Shown: positions 35,573 to 48,353 of the stretch, in pieces
Layout of the letters: every line of letters begins with the position of its first letter
Position numbering within the stretch: position 1 is the stretch's first letter
Assembly: GCF_021347895.1 (NCBI RefSeq)
Contig: NC_067116.1
Span: forward strand, 42,789,628 to 42,853,627
Length of the DNA: 64,000 bases
Direction: 5' to 3'
Source: Acanthochromis polyacanthus
Taxonomy: Eukaryota > Chordata > Actinopteri > Pomacentridae
The notes under the pieces: model-generated
The model's input: the letters and a program-made list of their open reading frames with translations, nothing else
Database searches by the model: none
Told to the model about the DNA's origin: nothing
Translations under genes and position numbers: made by a program

Positions 35573-37211
35573 TTATTTTGTCCTTTCCACAATGGCCATC
35601 TTCTTCCTGTCCACATTGTTCATCTCCTTCTGCACCCAGGTGTCGTTGGGATTAGCACAGACGGTTCTTTGCTTCCTCCTCATCTGAAACCTGCACAAAT
35701 CAGATTTAACATGCGTTTTAAAGCCTGGATCCGTCAGCAGGCAAGTCATTTCTTTTTCCACTCGTCTGTGCCAGTTTTTATTAGTTGGAGTTGTTTTTAT
35801 TTATTTTTTTTTAACAATGCAAGAGAACAAAACACGAGGTCCAAAAAGTGAACATTGTCTACTCACACGGTGGCTCTGATGTTGCAATCTCCATCTGTTT
35901 CCTGCATCCTGTAGTCAACAATGTTCTTCTTCGCACCTTTTGGAAGGCCTTTGACATAGCCGAGGCAGCAGTTGTCATACGAGCCTAAAGAGACAGATAA
36001 CAGTGAGGAGACTTACAGAGACATAAACTAACCCACTTGAAAACGTCGCTCCTGGGAAGGAATGAAGCAATAACTAGTGTGTGTGTGGGTGTCTGTGGAC
36101 CTCCAGACCTTTAGCCCTGACAAAATCAAATGCTCGCCATTATCTGGGCTGTTATCATAATATTAACAGGAAATAGGCATTTTCTATTGTGAGTCTGGAT
36201 TCATCTGCCAAGAGAACGTTTTTGCTGGAGCGTTTTAGGATTTGACAAGATCTGGAGGAAAGCCAGCATCGTCCTGGAAATCAGCTTTTCCTCTGCAGTT
36301 ACATGTGCTTTGAATTACCATTTACTTAATGAAGTTTTTCAGTTGATTGCTCATAAAAAGTTAAATTGTTTCAAGAAATGTTCTCACATTCCTATTACCA
36401 TAATCACAAACACAGGCTTTTAATTTGGTAAATTTAAACAATAAGGTGATTCAGTGTTCAGTAGATAAATGAAATCCTGACCTCAAGATGAAGAAAATCA
36501 AGATTTCAAGCCAATTTTGTCAAGTTACCTCAACTTAAATGTAGTTTTTAATCAACAAATGCAGAAATTTGAGTTTAAATTATACACAATATGAAGTTGA
36601 TGCAACATTATGTCAAAAGAACTCATCAAAATCATATTTGCAACCTAAAAGTCAGTAAATTTCATTTGTTTCTTGCAGCCATGCATTTAATTAAGTGGTG
36701 GAAAAAGGTCCCTTTTATTACTTAGTCATGGCGAAAAGCATACATAAATTCCTCATGTGTGCTGTATTGTGCTGAGGGGGATTTTTTTTTAACCAGTGAA
36801 AATCGGCAGCTTTCCTCAGTCCAATGTGTTCTCTGTTTTCCAGTTCTGCCACCCCACAAAAGCCTTGACTGTTTGGCATGAAGTGTTGTGGTCGCAGGCT
36901 TTGACCAGAAGAATTCATCATGTTAAAGGGAGGAATTTTCGAGGAATTTTCTCACAATAGCAGCAAAATAATGTGAATTACGAAACCCAGCAGCAGCCAC
37001 AATCCTGCTAATGCTTTAAGAGTGCAAATGTGCATGTTAACCACAAGAACATCCATTTGCTTGTAGAAAACAGTCAAACATCTGTGCAATCTATGTAAAA
37101 TCTGCATTAGAGCTTGGTGTGAAACTAATCTGATTTGCTCTATTTACCTTGTGCCAGACTCAGGTACATGCAGGAGAAGAGCAGGAAGAAGACGAGAGCT
37201 TGAAACTTCAT
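35573..37211 (-). CDS. CC chemokine, CCL25-like
   Basis: Small secreted chemoattractant for leukocytes. Coding exons on the minus strand: 37148-37211, 35867-35984 and 35573-35690, phases 1 and 2, 99 residues. This three-exon layout is the CC chemokine norm. Residues 1-21 ([21 protein letters not shown]) are a signal peptide. The mature part has the adjacent Cys27-Cys28 pair and partners Cys55 and Cys72, then an amphipathic C-terminal helix ([10 protein letters not shown]). [18 protein letters not shown] and VCANP-x-x-x-WVQ resemble fish CCL25 proteins. CCL28/27 relatives share DGDC, so the exact orthologue is uncertain. The tail has a short basic end. A spliced 5' UTR exon lies upstream at about 37559-37650. 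Confidence 0.88.
36460..36690. repeat. Dispersed repeat copy in chemokine intron
   Basis: Third copy of the family at 19640 and 25290 (GAAATCCTGACCTCAAG, ATACACAATATGAAGTTGATGCAACATTATGTC). Confidence 0.65.
36860..37140. repeat. Local repeat, first of three copies
   Basis: Blocks CAGGCTTTGACCAGAAGAATTCATC and GTAGAAAACAGTCAAACATCTGTGCAATC recur, diverged, at 38860-39070 and in part at 38220-38380. The copy ends inside the chemokine intron next to exon 1. Confidence 0.5.
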
Positions 37212-37379
37212 GGCTGCTGTTTTTGATGTGTTTCTCTCTGCAAAGATGAAAACGGAGTGAATGAAGAAAGCAGTGCAAAAAGCTAAATTGGAAGAAGAAC
37301 ATCCCCCTCTTTGACATTCATATGATGTTATCCATCGCAAACTCCTTCTGTTGTGCAAGAAAATGTTGTGCCTTTGACC

Positions 37380-37398
37380 CCCCCCCCCCCCCCCCCCC
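37380..37398. repeat. Poly-C tract
   Basis: Nineteen consecutive C just upstream of the chemokine leader. Confidence 0.9.
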
Positions 37399-37558
37399 GA
37401 TGGAAAATGTTTGCTTTCCAGCTGTGTGCAGATGTTTCTTCTCAAACTCTCCAGAGAAAACTGTTATCCCTGACCCCTCGTTAAACCCGGGACACACAAT
37501 ACATTTTTGGAATCGGGATTAGAAGAGCATGAAGACAAGCGTGCAGAGGAACGTACCT

Positions 37559-37650
37559 GTTCACATTCAGGACTTGACCGGCTGTCGTGGGAGGAGAGAA
37601 CTTCAATCCAGAGCAGCTCGTGGCGGTTCGGAGCTCTTATGGTGCTCACA
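37559..37650 (-). other. Likely 5' UTR exon of the chemokine gene
   Basis: On the minus strand the sequence ends GTGAACAG|GTACGT, a good donor. The matching acceptor TTTTCATCTTTGCAG ends at 37238, leaving 26 bases of leader before the ATG at 37211. The upstream boundary is a guess. Confidence 0.5.
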
Positions 37651-37798
37651 CGTGGATTGTCTCCTCCCCGGACTCACACTCCAAACGTCTCTCCTCCTAC
37701 TCTGGCATGTCAACACACACTTCAACAACTGCTCGGCACTATCAATGAATTCCTGAGTGCTTTTGCTGACTGAGACAAAGTGATTGTTAATGAGCGGC

Positions 37799-37800
<2 letters not shown>

Positions 37801-37849
<49 letters not shown>
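37801..37849. repeat. (CA)n microsatellite
   Basis: About 24 uninterrupted CA units, 150 bp upstream of the chemokine 5' UTR exon on that strand. Confidence 0.97.
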
Positions 37850-37851
<2 letters not shown>

Positions 37852-38219
37852 CTCTGACAACTGATATCTTGATTTCCTTCATATCGTGTGTTCACTGACT
37901 CGTGCGCCGACGTGAAAGTGCCTCTGGAGATCTTATCTTTTCCTGGTGGTTTTTAAATATTTTTTAACGTTTACATTGAATGCTTCTTTTTATCTTTTCT
38001 GTTTTGTTGAATAGCAGATATCAACGGGTAAAAACATTCGAATAAAGAACTGATTTGCATACCAAAAAAACAGGCCAAAAATGTTTTGCATGTGGGATCC
38101 TGTCATAAATTGCTATTACATAAGAGAGGTTTATTCAATTTTGCTTTAAATTATAATGATTATCTTGTCAGGAAAGAGCTGTAAATGTTACACAGCAGAT
38201 TTATTTTGTATTTGAGGTA

Positions 38220-39880
38220 CTTAACCCTTCATTAAAGTGGAATTCAGCTCCACCAAAAACATCTTCCATATGCTTTTTGAAAACTGTTGCATATTCATGC
38301 AATCAAAACCTAAATTTAAACTAAAAATATCACTGTTCAGGTGTGAAACACATCCAATTTATTCTAGTCACCAGTACAATCCTTTAAATAAAATATTGAA
38401 GCCTGAGAAAAAAACAGGCTGAAACTGTTACATTTGTTTTTTCTGAAGTTCTAACAGTTCAGTCTAGTTTCAAACAAATCTAACTAATTGTACTTATGAG
38501 TAAAATCACTCCAAGAAAGTATTGATTAAAAACTGACTAAAACTGTTTTGAAGCTGCTTTTACAGGAATTTTATGATAAATTCAGAACCATTTCTGTACT
38601 AAAGGGATTTTATCATGTTAAATTGCAATTTTTAACCTATATTTGCAGAATCTTTCTTTTTTTCTTTAGATGATGCTCTACAATGTTTCATTATATGTCT
38701 AAAAAGTAGTTACTATTATAAATGCATTTTTAAAAATAACTTATATTACAGTAATTATCTTGGTAAAGAAGACTTCCTAACTGTTAAATAACGGCTTTAT
38801 GCTGCACGTGTGGTACATAACTGCTGTTCTTTGCAGTTTTTGACTGTATAATATGAGTGATGTGGTAGCAGACTTTAACCAAAGGAATTCATCTTATTCA
38901 AAGTAGGAGTTATCTCACCATATTAAAGAAATAAGGATGAAGGAACTAGAAGTAGAATTTAATTCAACCGACACGACGTCCGTATGCCTTTTAGAAAACA
39001 GTTAAATATCTGTTCAGTCTAACTAAGGTAACTGTCATAGTTCTGGTGAGACACTCATCCATTCCGTTCTTACTAAATAGTAAAACAGGCCAAAGCCATT
39101 TCCCAACTGATTTTTTTTTTTCTCAAGTTTTTACAAGCAATTTGTGATGACTCCACTACCATGGCATTTTCTCATCTTAAACTACAGACTTTTATCATGA
39201 CTCCAGTGTAAGCATACAAGTGATAAAACCAGGGAGTCGGACCAGAAGTATCTGAAGCTGATTCATCCCTAAAGAGTCACTGCAAAGGTTTCTGGAAAGA
39301 TAACCGAGTCTTCCACGAAAAGACTCAGCTGATCTTGTGTTACTAAATCGATCCAGATGCACGACACCCCTCCAAAGTTGCTTTGTCCTGTGGCTTGTTG
39401 TACATCTTGTGCTGGTTACCCTCATCAATGCGCCTTACAGCTGCAACCGTTTACATACCAGCAGTGCTTCGAGCCTTATTCTTAAATAACAAGAAGTGTT
39501 CAGTCCATCATGATATATATACTTCACGGACCATTGTGTGCCTTGAGATGCCTTTTGTGTTGTTATTCATATGCGGGAAATTCTACATCTGTAAATTTAC
39601 TGCGATGGTGCGTCTGTTATAATCATTCACAGCAGTGCTCTGATTGGTAAATGAATCATTCTAGTGAAGAAGAGAAGATATTTGTGTTTCTGTTGTTCAG
39701 CTGGTGGTGATTCGACCTTTGAACAAGTAATCCATGAGAATTTGTGGAAAAAGGCAAACAGCAGTGAAGAACGCCTGAGAAATATTAAAGGAACCAATAA
39801 TTAAATCTTCTAAACAATCCCAAGATGCTGCTCTTAAAATATTCACTGAGGTTATGTCCCTTTGTCATCTTTTCCAAGTA
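38220..39880. other. Intergenic, repeat-derived
   Basis: Holds the second and third copies of the local repeat (38220-38380 and 38860-39070). No gene seen. Confidence 0.45.
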
Positions 39881-40149
39881 TTCTATGTTGGTATTTAGTT
39901 TGGCACGTATTAGTGGGGTTAGTCCCTGTCATTTCAGATACATGCATCTTCGTCACAAAAAACAATCAAGAATTTTGGTTAATATGACAGAATCTGCTGG
40001 GTTAAAAAAATGTACACACAGCAATGCTTATATTTGGTTAAATAAAACCAAATATGTCCAACACTCAATTTTCTGACTGATGATTTTTAGGTTGCAACTT
40101 GAATGTTCAGGTTTGGTGATGCACAAAGTTTTGTTAATCAGGTTTTCTT

Positions 40150-41300
40150 AGTGACGTGGCCTCTAAACTTCTCGTGAGTAGGTATGATTGACTACAGCTG
40201 GTGACTCATCTGAGCCTATTTAAATAGGATCTGTTTGATCCACTGATTAGACTCGGCCACAAACACTACGCTTTGAAAGTCCTAGGAGCTGAGTACGCAT
40301 CTGAAAAAGAAAATCATGGACTTGAACAAGTCAGAAAAGTCACTTGGAGTCATTTCAAAGATGCTTAAAATCCCCAAATCATCTGTACAAACAATGCTTT
40401 GGCAGTATAAAGTTCATGGTCCAGTTGTGTCACCGCCACAGTCAGGAAGAAAACACAAACCTGCTGAGAGACAGTTGGTCAGGATGGCCAAGAGTCAACC
40501 AAGAATCATTGAAAAGCAGCTCTGCAATGAATGCTAAGCTGCAGTCAGTGTCCACGGTGTTTTACATCAACATGAGCTGAGAGGCTCCATGGAGAAGGAA
40601 GTTCTTCCTCTAGAAGCAGAACCTTAAAACTCCACTAAAGTTTGCTGCTGATCATATGAGGAAATAAAAGGCCTTCTGGAGGGAAGTTCTGTGGTCAGAT
40701 GGAACAAAAACTGAGCAGTCTGGCCACAATTACCAAAGTGAGGACTTCAACCCCAAGCCTACTATCAAGCATGGTGGTGGCAGTATTATGATCTTGGATT
40801 AATTTGAATTAAATGGAATAATTAAGGAGAAGGATTATATCCACTTTCTTCAGGAAAATCTAAAATAATCATCCAGAAGTTGGATCTTGTATGTAGTTGG
40901 ATGCTCTAATAAGAGAATGACCTCAAACACATCAGAAGTGATAAAGAAATGGCTAAATGAGATTAGAATTAAGGTTTTAGTCTCCTGAAAGTCCTGACTT
41001 AAACCACCTCATTTAGAACCTGTGGACTGTGATGACGAAAGCAATCTGTGTCAAAAAGACAACTAATCTGGTTAAACTGCACAAATTCTGTCAAAAAGAT
41101 TGGTCAACGATACAACCAGAAGCTTATGGACTGGAAGTAAAAGCTGCTAATGGAGGTGAAAACGGCCCAGGGACATTTATCTGAATATACTGTATATTTT
41201 TTGCCCAGTAGATTTGATCATGTGTCCAGAAGACCTATAATTAAATCTATGAAAGAACCAAAATGCATGATTGTTTTCTGTGACAGAGATGCATGTGTTT
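40150..41300 (+). pseudogene. Dead Tc1-like transposase
   Basis: The ATG at 40316 opens 73 residues of the N-terminal DNA-binding region: SLGVISKMLKIPKSSVQTML is a Tc1 helix-turn-helix, and SGRKHKPAERQL is the linker. Further on, frames are broken but GGGSIMIL (near 40775) and NRDDLKHI-like pieces near 40915 follow the Tc1 order. Several stops and shifts destroy it. The 3' part (41220-41300) resembles a terminal arm. Element edges are approximate. Confidence 0.7.
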
Positions 41301-41839
41301 CAATGATTCTGTTGTAGAAAATGAAAAGTTGTAGCAATGGGCTTGTTGTGGCATTAAGGGGTGATTGAACACGTTAAAAAGTCGGTGAATAGATGTGTAA
41401 AGCAGATTTTAGTACAAACAATGATAAGACTGGAAAACCCAATGTGTCAACAGAATGAATGCATACTCAAAATAATCCTGTGAAAACTGCAACCCAACGG
41501 AAGCCCATGGAGCCCATATATGGTGATAAAACTGGATTTTAAGGCCTCTCATTATCTGCACTCGTGAGTTGAAACCAACTGAGCTAAGCAGAAATAATGG
41601 TAAACTCGATGAGCCCTCAGTAGAGGGCAGAACCACGCCCTCTGCTGGCGAAAACCCTGTCCTCCCTATAGAAGTGATGCAATATGTATCAATTTGGATC
41701 ATCCTACGTATATCCCTCCCTACTTCATCTGCTGACCTGTAACTCCACAGCTGAGCAGGGGACCTTAGACTGATCTTCAGTGCTAAGTTTGATTATCCTG
41801 ACTTCAGCGGTTGCAGAGATATCAGACCGGACATAGCCA

Positions 41840-41872
41840 CATACATACATACATACATACATACATACATAC
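41840..41872. repeat. (CATA)n microsatellite
   Basis: Eight or more CATA units within a degenerate repeat that also holds a CCACGCCCTCTGCTGGCG motif at 41634. Confidence 0.9.
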
Positions 41873-42116
41873 CCAGTCAGATACCGCACCGAATGCAATA
41901 ACCCCGCCGACGTACCCGTCAGGCGTGGTTAACTAGCAGAACTATAACAGAGGAGGTGATTAAACTTTTGATGCGACTGCATCACACACATCCTGATTGG
42001 GTCTTAGGATGATGGGTTGTGGCTTTCCAGAATGAAAGAGGAGCATTTCGGAGAAGTTTGCAAGTTTTTCAGATATATAAGACGATTTAACGTTTTGTGC
42101 AGTCAGTTAAAATCTT

Positions 42117-42465
42117 CTGACCCCAATCTAAAAAGTTTGTGATCATCATGAAAACTCCCACTTTTATTCATGTGCTAACATAACTGCACAAGGGTTTTCT
42201 AATCATCAATGAGCCTTTCAGCACCATTAGCTAACACAATGTAGCATTAGAACACAGGAGTGATGGTTGCTGGAAATGTTCCTCTGTACCCCTATGGAGA
42301 TATTCCATTAAAAATCAGCTGTTTCCAGCTAGAATAGTCATTTACCACATTAACAGTGTGGTCTAGGCTGTATGTCTGATTCATCTAATGTTGTTTTCAT
42401 TTTTAAAAAAGTGCTTTTCTTTCAAAAATACCAACTTTTCGAAGTGACTCCAAACGTTTTACAAG
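42117..42465. mobile_element. Tc1-type miniature element
   Basis: Starts TGACCCCAATCTAAAAAGTTT and ends AAGTGACTCCAAACGTTTTAC, diverged inverted ends. The middle (GAAAACTCCCACTTTTATTC, CCCTATGGAGATATTCC) matches a short element I know to be abundant in teleosts. No gene. Confidence 0.65.
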
Positions 42466-42469
42466 TATA

Positions 42470-44050
42470 TGTAAACTTTTCACAGATGTGTTGTATCATT
42501 TTGTTCAGAGTTTACTTATTTGTTATTTATGCCCAAACACTAAGCTTATGTAAAATGTTTTGACTGGCCGTTGAGACTTCTACATGTTTTCTGACCTGAG
42601 GATTTTTATCCCCAGAAAGAAGCACATATCATCTCAAGTGTTCAGCATGTCCACAAACAAAGCTACCACAGCCATGAGATTTGGTGCGAACACACACAAA
42701 ACTGTTAGCAGCACATTCAAATTAGTGAATGGCTTCAGCAGTGGACACATTTTTAATTATTGGACCTCAAAAATTGGAAAAACGAGTGCAACATTTTCAA
42801 ACAAGGTTGATTTTAGGGCTCCAGTATGTTCCTGTAAATGTATATGTGTGGATGTATTCATATTTCCTACTAAAAATACAGACTTTGATTTAACATTTTA
42901 CCAATTTATGATTCTACTAACATCAGTACAATTTTATGTGGCAAGTATGGAAAGACAATATAACGTTTTTTTAAAAAATATTTTGACAAAATGGTGATGT
43001 TTAAGTGTCACTGCACTGACCTCTGTCTGAAGTGACCCAGATGTAACCTCCTCTGTGATTTAGGTGTCATAGTTTGGTGTTGTGTGGCGCATCTAAACCG
43101 AGAAGCTTTTAGAAAAACAACTGCTCCACCTCAGTGCAGGAGCCTCTTCAGAACATGTTCACCAGTCGCCTCAAGTGCAAAGCGTCACGTATAATTTATA
43201 TTTGTATTTAATAGGAGGTGCTTTTGTTGATGTTTTCCAAAATTTCCGATGATACAGTTCAAGTGTTAAATATTTTGTTGGACTAAATGTACACGGCAGA
43301 ATGTAAATACCTCCAAGATGCTCAAACTTCCAAATTCCTGGGGAAAAAAGCGCCCTCAGAGGACATGAACTCAGTGAAAAGTGTTTCTTTCTACAAAGTT
43401 TAAAAAAGCACGAGTGCCTCTTGATACTGTGGTCATTTCTGATCACTTTCAAATGAAACATAAACAGTGAACAATGCTGTAAATCTGTCCGGACAAGCTC
43501 TAAAAGCACTGCAGGCGGGTCTATGCGTCAAAACTGTAAGTCAAGAATGTTTTATTGATTCCTATTTAATACGATTTATCGCCAAAAGTGTTATATCATT
43601 ATTACACACAGATGTGACTGTGGAACATCTCCTTCCAAATCCGCAGGCTTTAACATGTTCCTACAAATGCCTTCACTCTCTGTGAGATTTGAAGTCTTGA
43701 CTGCAGGGATTTCCTGTCATTCTGCAAGAACATTAATGAGATCAAGCAGTTAGGTTGGGCGAGAGGGTTTGGCTGGCTGTCAGAGTTACATGGAAGCAGG
43801 GTCAGGACTCTGAGCAGCCGAGTTGAATTCTTCCTCCAAAATTGGGAACAATCTTCTTGCAGTGGCCCCTGCTTTGAGCTCAAGGGCATCATCGTCTCGA
43901 AAGGGAAACTGGACTCTCCAGTCTATTAAAAACCCACGCTCCTGTTCTCATATATAAATGGACTTGTTTCCCATATCTAGACTAAATATGTGTCTCCATC
44001 CAATTAAAAAAAATAAGATATGTAAGACCTCAGAAATGTTGACTCAAAAT
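42470..44050. other. Intergenic with degenerate repeats
   Basis: The 137-residue plus frame at 42584-42997 has no known domain. 43600-43900 looks like a decayed copy of a common fish repeat (GTCAGGACTCTG, GGGAACAATCTT). Confidence 0.4.
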
Positions 44051-44094
44051 GAGAAAATCTAGCAATGTGACTTTAAAAAGATCAGGCTGCTGTA

Positions 44095-44930
44095 AAGACT
44101 TTCAGCATGAATGGAACAAAAAATGACACAAACATGATAAGTATGACAAAAAACAGACACAAAATGATGCCAATGGCACACAAAACAACAAAAGCCAGAC
44201 ATAAAATGACACAAACGAGACACAAAATATCCAAAAAAGACATAAAAGAGACATAAATCATCAAAATGTTGACACAAAATTGAACAAAAGGTACCCAAAA
44301 TGGGAAAAAACAAAGACAAAATGTCTCAAACAAGACACAAAAACCAGAAATACCACGATATAACACAAAAACGAGACGCAAAGTGACACAAAACAGACAC
44401 GACAAGACGCCAACAAGACACAAAATGACACAAATGAGACACAGAATGACACAAAAAGAGGCAAAATAGCTTGAAAAACAGACCCAAAATTACACAAATG
44501 ATACCCATAATGACAAAAAGCAAAGACTAAATGACTTAAACAAGACACAAAAAACAGACAAAATAACATGAAGTAACACAAAACTGACACAAATGACAAA
44601 AATGAGACACAAAACAACAAACCCACACACAAATTGACAAACATGAGACGCAAAATGACCAAAACCTGACACAAAATGATGAAAACCTGACACAAAATGA
44701 CAAACAAAAAAGACAGACAGGAAACAACATGAAAAACAGACATGAAGTAACACTAAAATGAGACACAAAGTGACAAAACACAGACATAATTTCACACCAG
44801 GGACACACAAAAAGACACAAAAGAGACACCAAACAACAAAAGCCGGACATAAAATGACAAAAATGGAGACAAAATGACAAAAGTGTGACACAAAATGACA
44901 CAGAAACGAGACACACGGCGACAGAATAAA
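44095..44930. repeat. ACACAAAATGAC-type minisatellite
   Basis: About 830 bp built of short purine-rich units such as GACACAAAATGACA and AACGAGACACAAAATG with irregular spacing of 12-24 bp. It produces several long overlapping minus-strand frames rich in Phe, Val, Leu, Cys and Ser; these are a composition effect and not genes. Confidence 0.9.
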
Positions 44931-45839
44931 CCTGAACGTGAAGCAGATAAATCAACCCACTGGTATTACTCACACTTTTCCTACTGTGATAACAATTAAA
45001 CTTTCTATAACGCTGACAGTTTCAACACATTTAGTGACTAATGCGTATCAAAACAACTAAACTGAACAGGGTAGTCTAAGAGATAAGACGTGTCAGGAAG
45101 AGGCCTGGAGCAAACAGATATCATCCAACAGGTTTAGAACAAAGCACAAAGAAACGAGACAAGATTTCAAAATGTACTTTTACTTTCAATTCTGCACTCA
45201 AAGATGTTTAAGTCGGAGCTGCAAAGTGAACTTTAATTATCAGCAATAAAAGCAATCATTATGCATAATATCCTAATATTCTACATCATTACTATATCAG
45301 CAGGTTATAATTACAGATTCATTAACATGCAGCGTTTCAATGGAGTAGCCGGTTAAATTGGAGGTAATTATAATAATGTGCTGTGTCTAAGTGCTTAGAA
45401 TTTTATATGCTTATTAAAGGGGTTTTTGTTCTGGATATTAAGATATTCAACAAGATATGAAGTCTTGAGTTGAAAATGTTATATTACATCCAAAATGCAT
45501 AATGCATTTTAATCTTGTCATGTAAGTATGGAAATATTTGTACTTTTCATACAGCATGTGTGTCTTTCTCCTGGACTTTTGAAGTTGTAAAGACTGGGAA
45601 AAGTTACATAAATCAAAAGGCATGAAATTTCCACCCACCACTGTGTGCTTCAAGGTCCTGTCAGAATATATTAATAGTGTGAAAGTAATATTTGACATGG
45701 CTTCATTAAATATCTGAAGGTTACTGGACAAAGAAAGAAAACAAAAAGAAGAAAAGCTGATTCTGAAGGGGGTCAGGTGGGAGCGTTTTCAGATTTTGCT
45801 GTTTTAAACAGAATAGAAAACGCACATTAGTTACAGTGG

Positions 45840-46490
45840 TATACATGTGGTTTATAATGTAATTGAATATATTAGTTACAGTATTTCATATGTAATCGAT
45901 AATGTTATTAAATGTTTTAATTACAGTGTTGCATATACAGTTTATAATGTTATTAAATGTAGTTGTCACAGTGTTATAGGTAGAGTTTATAATGTAATAC
46001 ATACTAAATGCATTATTTACAGTATTATTTCACGTGTTAGTTACAGTGTTATACATATAGTTCATAATATTATTAAATGTATTAGTTGCAGTATTATTTA
46101 ATGTGTTAGTTATAGTAATATGTAATTTATAATGTTAAAAGCATGCGTTAATGTTTTTAAACGTATTAGTTACAGTGTTATACATGTAGTTTATTATGTT
46201 ATTTGTAATGCTATTAAATAAAGTATTGTCCATATAGTTTATGAAGGAATGCTTTAATAGTATTATTATTAGTAGTTTATTAGTAGTTGAGAACATTATT
46301 AAATGCTTTAATTACAGTGTTATACATAAAGTTTACAATATTATCAAATATATTAATTACAGCATTATACATATAGTTTACAGTGTTATTAAATGCATTA
46401 GTTACACTATTATGTAATGGGTTATTTACAGTATCATATATAGCCTATAAGATTATTAGATATACTAATTGCAGTATTATTTAATGCATC
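45840..46490. repeat. AT-rich minisatellite, about 45-bp unit
   Basis: Repeated TAGTTACAGTGTTATACATATAGT-like blocks followed by TTATAATGTTATTAAATG, about 14 units, some shortened. It ends at a 71-bp repeat at 46492. Confidence 0.88.
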
Positions 46491-46491
46491 A

Positions 46492-46562
46492 TTACAGCAT
46501 TGTAACAGTCAGACTCGGCTCCTGGTTTTACTGCAGAGCTTTGGCTCCACCTCGCGGTCTTC
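46492..46562 (+). repeat. 71-bp direct repeat, distal copy
   Basis: Differs at two positions from 48354-48424. Contains GGCTCCACCTCGCGGTC, whose reverse complement CCGCGAGGTGG matches the core of the vertebrate CTCF motif. Confidence 0.9.
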
Positions 46563-46794
46563 CAGGCAGGGGCGTATTTAGTCATTTGGGGGCCCATCAG
46601 ACTCCCTTGCACGCTCTTCATCAGACAGATTTCTGTATTTATCTTCATGCTTGGTCGTGTAGTTGCGATTCAAATTATAATCTCTAAACACAGCGACCTG
46701 TGTCCACAGATTAAGCACACTGCTTTACCTTTGACTTCTGTAAAGAAATACTTGGCAGTCCATGACTTGTTGAAAACATGGCATTCGTTATCAA

Positions 46795-48225
46795 CTTTTC
46801 TTTTCTTTTCTTTTTTAAAATATTTTATTGTGTATTATACATATTTACAGTGAATTTTAGATTTACATGTTATACAGACAGTTCATTCCGATCTTTTCGT
46901 TCTTTGGTTATAATATAACATTGCAAAAAATATATATATAATAAATAAACAAAACTAAACAAATTCTGACAATTACATCATGTACATGACATTCAAAAAG
47001 GCATTTAACAGAGGCATCACTTTAACAAAACAGTTCTTCGTAAATGTTCCATACTTCTATTGATTTTTTGTTTAAGTATTTCAATGACTGAAAGTAATGA
47101 TTTATTTTGGCAAGTAATGATTTGGATGGTGGTTTGAAATTTGAGAATTTTGTTTTGTGGATGTAATACTTCCCAAAAAGAATAAATATATTCACAATTT
47201 TCTCTATTTTCCTGTTTGTATGATTATACACTGTTATAATATGATCTGTGTTTATCTTGACTGTGGTTAAAAGTTTCTGACTAAGATGGGATTCTACATC
47301 TTTCCATAATTTATTGGTTATAGGGCATGAAAAGAACAGGTGGATAATATCTTCAGTGCCACTTTGACAAAATGAACAGCTGGGATCTATATCGGTAAAT
47401 TTTGAGATGGCTTTGTTTGTTGGATAATATCTATGAAGTATTTTGAAATGTGTTTCTCTTATTTTATTATTTAGACAGTACTGAAATGACTCCATCCATG
47501 TTTTTTTCCATTTAATATTTCGAAATTGAGAGTTCCACCAAGATTTGAGTAATTTTATTTTTTTGAATAGATTTTATTATTATTTTATTATTACATTTTC
47601 TATCTAGTAAATCGATTCCATTCACAAACAATTTGTTACTTACTTTTAAGTTTGACATCAGGTGATGGCCTTTCATTAATTGACGAAGACCTAATGGGAT
47701 ACACTGAACAATAGATTTATATTCTCTGTCGGTAATGGGAAATTGATGTTTTGATATAAAAGCCTCATATTTGATTATTTCACCGTTACTATACACCAGG
47801 TCTTTAACATATATAATCTTTCTTTGGATCCAAGATTGTATGATTAATGATTGATTTTTTTTTAAAGAATACAACAATTATTCCAAATTATACATTTGTG
47901 TGGTGAGAAGTTGTGACTGTAGCATAATTTCCACGAATTTAGAGCTTGTTTATAAAAATTAGATAGTTTAACAGGTGATTTTGGGACACTGTAATTGCAC
48001 TTCATTAAGAATAATAACCCTCCTAGTTGTTGAAAATGCAGTTTGGAATAAAATACCATAATGACTTGGGTTTCATTATGCACTCTTGTAACCATTTAAC
48101 TTTAAATGTATAATTTAAATTAAAAAAAATCAAGCATTTCTTAGCATGAGCCGACTTCTTGAGGGTGACGTTTGTACGAACGTAGGCCCATACGACGTAA
48201 CGCTTTTCAAAATAAAACTTCAAAT
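46795..48225 (-). mobile_element. 5'-truncated L1-type LINE
   Basis: Minus-strand frames (48223-48023, 48095-47862, 47877-47512, 47495-47022) read, with shifts, as the region after the reverse transcriptase in L1-like ORF2: NLNYTFKVKWLQECI..., NNLGGLLFL..., then a zinc-knuckle C-x2-C-x7-H-x4-C (CSFCQSGTEDIIHLFFSC) and a C-terminal tail. The 3' end is an A-rich AAAAGAAAAG run at 46797-46816 read on the minus strand. The reverse-transcriptase core is absent. Confidence 0.82.
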
Positions 48226-48249
48226 TTCAAAATAAAAGTAAAAAAGACA

Positions 48250-48352
48250 TGTTTGTTTGATTTATGTTGTTTATGATTGGCCTCATGCGGGCCGGACAGG
48301 GACGTACAAAGGGCCGGATGTGGCCCGCGGGCCGTAGTTTGCCGAGGTCTGA
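48250..48352. mobile_element. hAT-end remnant
   Basis: GGGCCGGATGTGGCCCGCGG and AGTTTGCCGAGGTCTG are typical of one end of a hAT element. No partner end was confirmed. Confidence 0.4.
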
Positions 48353-48353
48353 T

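Noticed and set aside
42584..42997. 137-residue plus-strand frame
   Set aside because: No recognisable motif and AT-rich intergenic context; chance is likely.
44059..44973. Several long overlapping minus-strand frames of 80-160 residues
   Set aside because: They come from a simple purine-rich minisatellite read on the other strand, with stop codons suppressed by composition.
45847..46101. 84-residue frame with about 15-residue repeats
   Set aside because: A translation of the 45-bp minisatellite; the repeat length keeps the frame by chance.
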